A stretch of DNA of 8,361 bases, taken from contig CALMOO010000201.1 in NCBI GenBank assembly GCA_937871705.1, positions 1 through 8,361 of the forward strand, given 5' to 3'. This document shows, one piece after another, positions 5,417 through 8,361 of the stretch (positions within the stretch are counted from its first letter, which is position 1; every line of letters starts with the position of its first letter). The position numbers were made by a program, and so were the translations under genes. The notes beneath the pieces are model-generated. The model had not been told where the DNA came from, searched no databases, and saw only the letters and a program-made list of their open reading frames with translations. Source of the stretch: an uncultured Hymenobacter sp. GTDB taxonomy: Bacteria; Bacteroidota; Bacteroidia; Cytophagales; Hymenobacteraceae.

Positions 5417-7462
5417 ATGTCGACCTACCAGCTTACTTCTGAATTCAAACCGACCGGCGACCAGCCGCGCGCCATTGCCGAGCTTGTGCAGGGCGTGAAC
5501 AACGGCGAGCCGGCCCAGGTGCTGCTCGGGGCCACGGGCACGGGCAAAACCTTCACCATGGCCAACGTGATTGCCGAAACCGGCAAGCCGGCTCTGGTGC
5601 TGTGCCACAACAAGACGCTGGCGGCCCAGCTCTACGGCGAGTTCAAGGCGTTTTTTCCGCAAAATGCCGTCGAGTACTACATCAGCTACTACGACTACTA
5701 CCAGCCCGAGGCCTACATCGCCAGCTCTGATGTATTCATCGAGAAGGACTTAGCCATCAACGAGGAGATTGAGAAGCTGCGGCTGCACTGCACCAGCACG
5801 CTGCTGAGCGGACGGCGCGATGTGGTGGTGGTGGCCTCGGTGTCGTGCATCTACGGCATTGGCAACCCCGAGGAGTTTAGCAAAAACGTCATTTTCCTGG
5901 CCCCTGGCCACCGCTACTCGCGCAATAACCTGCTCTACCAGTTCGTGCAGATTCTGTACTCGCGCACCGAGGTGGAGTTTACGCGCGGCTCGTTTCGGGT
6001 GAAGGGCGACACAGTGGACGTGTTTCCGGCTTATGCCGACTTTGCGTACCGCATTTTCTTCTTTGGCGATGAGATTGAGGCGATTCAGAAAATCGACCCG
6101 GCCAGCGGCCGCAAGCTCTCGGACGAAAAGAACATGACGCTCTACCCCGCCAACTTGTTTGTGACGGGTAAGGAAACGCTGAACACTGCCATCCACGAAA
6201 TTCAGGATGATATGGTGTTGCAGCACAAGTACTTCGAAAAGGAAGGCCGCGATGTGGAAGCCCGCCGCATCCAGGAGCGCACCGAGTTTGACTTGGAGAT
6301 GATACGTGAGCTGGGCTACTGCTCGGGCATCGAAAACTACTCGCGCTACTTCGACCGGCGCGAGCCAGGCTCACGGCCGTTTTGCCTGCTCGATTATTTT
6401 CCGCAGGACTATCTGCTGGTCGTGGACGAGAGCCACGCCACCATTCCGCAGATTCGGGCGATGTGGGGCGGCGACCGTTCGCGCAAGACTGCCCTTATTG
6501 AGTACGGCTTCCGCCTACCCTCTGCTTTTGACAACAGGCCGCTGACCTTCAACGAGTTTGAGAGCATGTACCAGCAGGCGGTGTACGTGAGTGCCACGCC
6601 CGCCGACTACGAGTTGACCCAAGCTAACGGCGTGGTGGTGGAGCAGATTATTCGCCCTACCGGCCTGCTCGACCCCGAAATCGACCTGCGCCCGAGCATC
6701 AATCAGATTGACGACCTACTCGACGAAGTGGACGAGCGCGTGAAGGCCGGTGACCGCGTGCTCGTGACAACCCTTACCAAGCGCATGGCCGAGGAGCTAA
6801 GCAAGTACATGGAGCGCCTGGGCATTAAGGTCGAGTACATTCACTCGGATGTGAAAACGCTGGACCGGGTAGAGATTTTGCGGCGTTTGCGGCTGGGCGA
6901 AGTCGATGTGCTCATCGGCGTAAACCTGCTGCGTGAAGGCCTTGACTTGCCGGAAGTTAGCCTGGTAGCCATTCTGGATGCCGACAAGGAAGGCTTTCTG
7001 CGCGACCAGCGCTCCTTGATTCAGACCATGGGCCGGGCCGCTCGTAACGAGCGTGGCAAAGTTATTCTTTATGCCGACCGCATGACCGGCTCGATGCAGC
7101 GCGCCATCGACGAAACGAACCGCCGCCGCGCCACCCAGCAGGCCTACAATGAGGAACACGGCATCACGCCGCGCACTGTGCGCAAGTCGCACGCCCAGAT
7201 TATGGGCCAAACCGACCTGGCCGACTACCGCACCGTGGATGTGCAAGCACCCGCTGGCGCCTACGCCGAAGGCGGCGCTACCCTCGCTATGGCTGCCGAG
7301 CCAGTCGTGGCCATGATGAACCGAACTGAGCTTGAGAAACTTGTCAAAACCACTGAAAAGCAGATGGAAGCGGCGGCCAAGGAGCTGGACTTTTTGCAAG
7401 CCGCCAAGCTGCGCGACGAGTTGGGCGCGCTCAAACAAATACTGAAAAATAAGCGCGACTAA
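5417..7462 (+). CDS. uvrB: Excinuclease ABC subunit B (UvrB)
   Basis: The damage-verifying helicase of nucleotide excision repair; it is loaded on DNA by UvrA and then recruits UvrC for dual incision. It has 681 residues, full length for the family. Walker A is GATGTGKT (38-45). The DNA-gripping beta-hairpin begins in EYYISYYDYYQPEAY (86-100), rich in the aromatic residues that lock the damaged strand. The Walker B/DEAD-like motif is DESH (337-340). Motif VI is QTMGRAARN (536-544). A C-terminal UVR domain (about 640-675, ELEKLVKTTEKQMEAAAKEL...AAKLRDEL) contacts UvrC or UvrA. ATG 5417 gives the usual MSTYQLTSEFKPTGDQPRAI start. It stands alone, without uvrA or uvrC in the window. No SOS-type operator was recognised in the 122-bp upstream gap. 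A 7-bp inverted repeat, TAAGCGC (7450-7456) / GCGCTTA (7467-7473), spans the stop codon but has no U tract. Confidence 0.98.
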   Translation: MSTYQLTSEFKPTGDQPRAIAELVQGVNNGEPAQVLLGATGTGKTFTMANVIAETGKPALVLCHNKTLAAQLYGEFKAFFPQNAVEYYISYYDYYQPEAYIASSDVFIEKDLAINEEIEKLRLHCTSTLLSGRRDVVVVASVSCIYGIGNPEEFSKNVIFLAPGHRYSRNNLLYQFVQILYSRTEVEFTRGSFRVKGDTVDVFPAYADFAYRIFFFGDEIEAIQKIDPASGRKLSDEKNMTLYPANLFVTGKETLNTAIHEIQDDMVLQHKYFEKEGRDVEARRIQERTEFDLEMIRELGYCSGIENYSRYFDRREPGSRPFCLLDYFPQDYLLVVDESHATIPQIRAMWGGDRSRKTALIEYGFRLPSAFDNRPLTFNEFESMYQQAVYVSATPADYELTQANGVVVEQIIRPTGLLDPEIDLRPSINQIDDLLDEVDERVKAGDRVLVTTLTKRMAEELSKYMERLGIKVEYIHSDVKTLDRVEILRRLRLGEVDVLIGVNLLREGLDLPEVSLVAILDADKEGFLRDQRSLIQTMGRAARNERGKVILYADRMTGSMQRAIDETNRRRATQQAYNEEHGITPRTVRKSHAQIMGQTDLADYRTVDVQAPAGAYAEGGATLAMAAEPVVAMMNRTELEKLVKTTEKQMEAAAKELDFLQAAKLRDELGALKQILKNKRD

Positions 7463-7608
7463 GCGGGCGCTTAACTAACCGGTAAGACAATTGTTTGGGG
7501 CGCTGCCGAGGTGCCCGGTGGGAAGAGGGCAACAACGAGCTACACAACATTATTGACACAGTGTACGTTAGCAAGAATTCGTTTAATTTTTCCCTCATTT
7601 TTCAGCCT

Positions 7609-7893
7609 ATGAAACGTAACCAGCTTTCCCTGCTAATGGGCGCAGCCCTCTGTGCTTCGCTTGCTTTTATGAGTTCCTGCGCTACTACCGGCACCGACGG
7701 CGCCTCGGGTACTACGTCGGGCAGCACCTCGGGTAGCACCAGCGGCAGCACTTCGGGCTCGACCACTACTGGCTCTACCTCGGGCTCTACTACCACTGGT
7801 ACTACGTCGGGTTCGACTTCGGGCTCCACTACTACCGGCACCACGACGGGTAGCACTACTGGCTCTACTACTACGGGCACTACCACGTCGTAA
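7609..7893 (+). CDS. Gly/Ser/Thr-repeat lipoprotein, function unknown
   Basis: A 94-residue protein. MKRNQLSLLMGAALCASLAFMSSC is a standard lipoprotein signal: basic start, hydrophobic core, and lipobox MSSC with Cys24. After CATTGTDGA the mature protein consists only of Gly, Ser and Thr in repeats such as SGST, STTTG and GTT. It should be an unfolded, flexible, hydroxyl-rich tether on the membrane or cell surface. I know no function for it. The frame stays open upstream to 7495, but ATG 7609 is chosen because it starts exactly at the signal peptide. The 146-bp gap after uvrB contains an AT-rich patch (7577-7600) and TTGACA at 7553-7558, suggesting its own promoter, though no full consensus fits. 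A strong terminator follows, so it is probably a single-gene transcript. The opposite strand also shows an open frame of Val/Pro/Glu repeats, which is a mirror of this repeat and not a gene. Confidence 0.82.
   Translation: MKRNQLSLLMGAALCASLAFMSSCATTGTDGASGTTSGSTSGSTSGSTSGSTTTGSTSGSTTTGTTSGSTSGSTTTGTTTGSTTGSTTTGTTTS
7705..7890 (+). repeat. Degenerate in-gene Gly-Ser-Thr repeat tract
   Basis: Encodes S33 to S94 of the lipoprotein. Units of four (SGST) occur first, then longer variants with TTTG. Codons differ between units: Ser is written tcg, agc, tct and tcc, and Gly ggc and ggt. The DNA copies are therefore not identical even where the peptide is, which argues against very recent slippage and for selection on composition. 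Confidence 0.85.
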
Positions 7894-7925
7894 TTCTTTG
7901 AACTTCTGCTTTTAAGCAGTTCCAT

Positions 7926-7975
7926 AAAGGCCGGCCTCGCATTCAGCTCGAATGCAAGGCCGGCCTTTTTTCTTT
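7926..7975 (+). terminator. Intrinsic terminator after the Gly/Ser/Thr lipoprotein gene
   Basis: The left arm 7926-7943 and right arm 7951-7968 form an 18-bp stem with one C-A mismatch (7938/7956) and a 7-nt loop. Each arm holds the palindrome GGCCGGCC. A run of Ts with one C (7966-7975) follows on the + strand. In the - direction only three Ts follow, so it should act mainly on the + transcript. It may still help insulate the convergent galM gene, whose stop lies at 8013-8015. Confidence 0.92.
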
Positions 7976-8012
7976 CAAGAATGAGCCTGCCCAAAGTTGC
8001 AGCTAGCGCCTG

Positions 8013-8361
8013 CTACCCCCGCACGCCGAAGCGATACTCGGTAACCGAGTGGAACGCCTCGCCCGGCCGCAGAACCGTGCTTGGAAAGCTTGGCTGGTTA
8101 GGCGAATCGGGAAAATGCTGGGTTTCGAGGGCAAAGCCGTAGTTCTTTCCATAGGCAATGCCGCCTTTGCCAGTTAAGCTGCCGTTCAGGAAGTTACCGG
8201 CGTAGAACTGCACGCCAGGCTGGTCGGTATACACGTCCAGGGTGCGGCCGCTGGCGGGCTCGTGCACGGTGGCGGCGAGTTCGGGCGTGGCGCGTAGCTG
8301 GTCGGCCAGCACCCAGTTGTGGTCGTAGCCGCCAGGCACCTGGCCGATGCGTTCGCCGATT
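8013..8361 (-). CDS. galM: Aldose 1-epimerase (galactose mutarotase), C-terminal part only
   Basis: Interconverts alpha and beta anomers of hexoses, feeding the Leloir galactose pathway. Only the last 115 or so residues are in the window; the gene continues beyond the right edge. The frame is open through GERIGQVPGGYDHNW before the internal GTG at 8339, so that codon is not the start. Family marks are YDHNW, whose Asp contacts the sugar; GRTLDVYTDQPGVQFYAGNFL; and the catalytic-base region ALETQHFPDSPNQPSFPS, where the Glu is the expected general base. The end, HSVTEYRFGV, matches the usual final beta strand (YxT..F). The stop is TAG at 8013-8015. It converges with the Gly/Ser/Thr lipoprotein gene. 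Confidence 0.95.
   Translation of the reverse strand, partial: IGERIGQVPGGYDHNWVLADQLRATPELAATVHEPASGRTLDVYTDQPGVQFYAGNFLNGSLTGKGGIAYGKNYGFALETQHFPDSPNQPSFPSTVLRPGEAFHSVTEYRFGVRG

Noticed and set aside
6797..7438. 213-residue open frame on the - strand inside uvrB
   Set aside because: Full UvrB motifs lie on the + strand through this stretch; the antisense frame follows from GC-rich codon bias and shows no recognisable domain.
7553..7591. TTGACA with a downstream TAATTTTT as a promoter for the Gly/Ser/Thr lipoprotein
   Set aside because: The spacing between the two boxes (about 25-28 bp) is too long for either the E. coli or the Bacteroidota promoter pattern.
7495..7608. 38-codon upstream extension of the Gly/Ser/Thr lipoprotein frame
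   Set aside because: A start at 7609 gives an intact lipoprotein signal peptide, which the extension would bury.
7602..7994. 130-residue - strand frame rich in PVVVEPEVEP
   Set aside because: It is the mirror translation of the Gly/Ser/Thr repeat and runs across the terminator hairpin.

Overview
The window looks like a chromosomal segment of a GC-rich member of the Bacteroidota, most likely Hymenobacter or a close relative. This is inferred from protein character, not from a database search. The UvrB carries the Bacteroidota-type stretch after the beta-hairpin (IEKDLAINEEIEKLRL). The ECF sigma factor has the Bacteroidota-style EGTSKSQ region 4 end. Start codons lack clear Shine-Dalgarno sequences. 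Nothing indicates a plasmid, phage, IS element, CRISPR array or RNA gene.

Layout from left to right. A DedA-family membrane protein (its 5' end lies outside the window) is followed by aroE (shikimate dehydrogenase) on the + strand. aroE converges on wrbA (NAD(P)H:quinone oxidoreductase, - strand) across a perfect 16-bp bidirectional terminator hairpin. A 349-bp divergent intergenic region with an AT-rich core separates wrbA from a + strand block. That block holds an ECF sigma factor, 14 bp later a 555-residue protein, and 86 bp later a small lipoprotein. The 555-residue protein has a short cytoplasmic anti-sigma-like head, one transmembrane helix, a long Ala/Ser/Thr-rich disordered linker and a C-terminal beta-barrel-like domain. 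uvrB (nucleotide excision repair) follows. Next comes a 94-residue lipoprotein whose mature part is almost entirely Gly, Ser and Thr, closed by a strong terminator. The end of a galM-like aldose 1-epimerase gene lies on the - strand and runs off the right edge.

The most interesting unit is the sigma factor plus 555-residue protein. Its architecture matches the dual membrane-spanning anti-sigma factors (Dma proteins) described in Bacteroides thetaiotaomicron. In those, a single polypeptide holds the sigma factor in the cytoplasm, crosses both membranes and ends in an outer-membrane barrel, so an envelope signal could reach transcription directly. The adjacent lipoprotein may be a partner or target of this circuit. 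The leader of the sigma gene also shows an attenuator-like hairpin and a small overlapping reading frame that may bear on its control. The other genes (dedA, aroE, wrbA, uvrB, galM) look like ordinary housekeeping functions with no obvious joint pathway.
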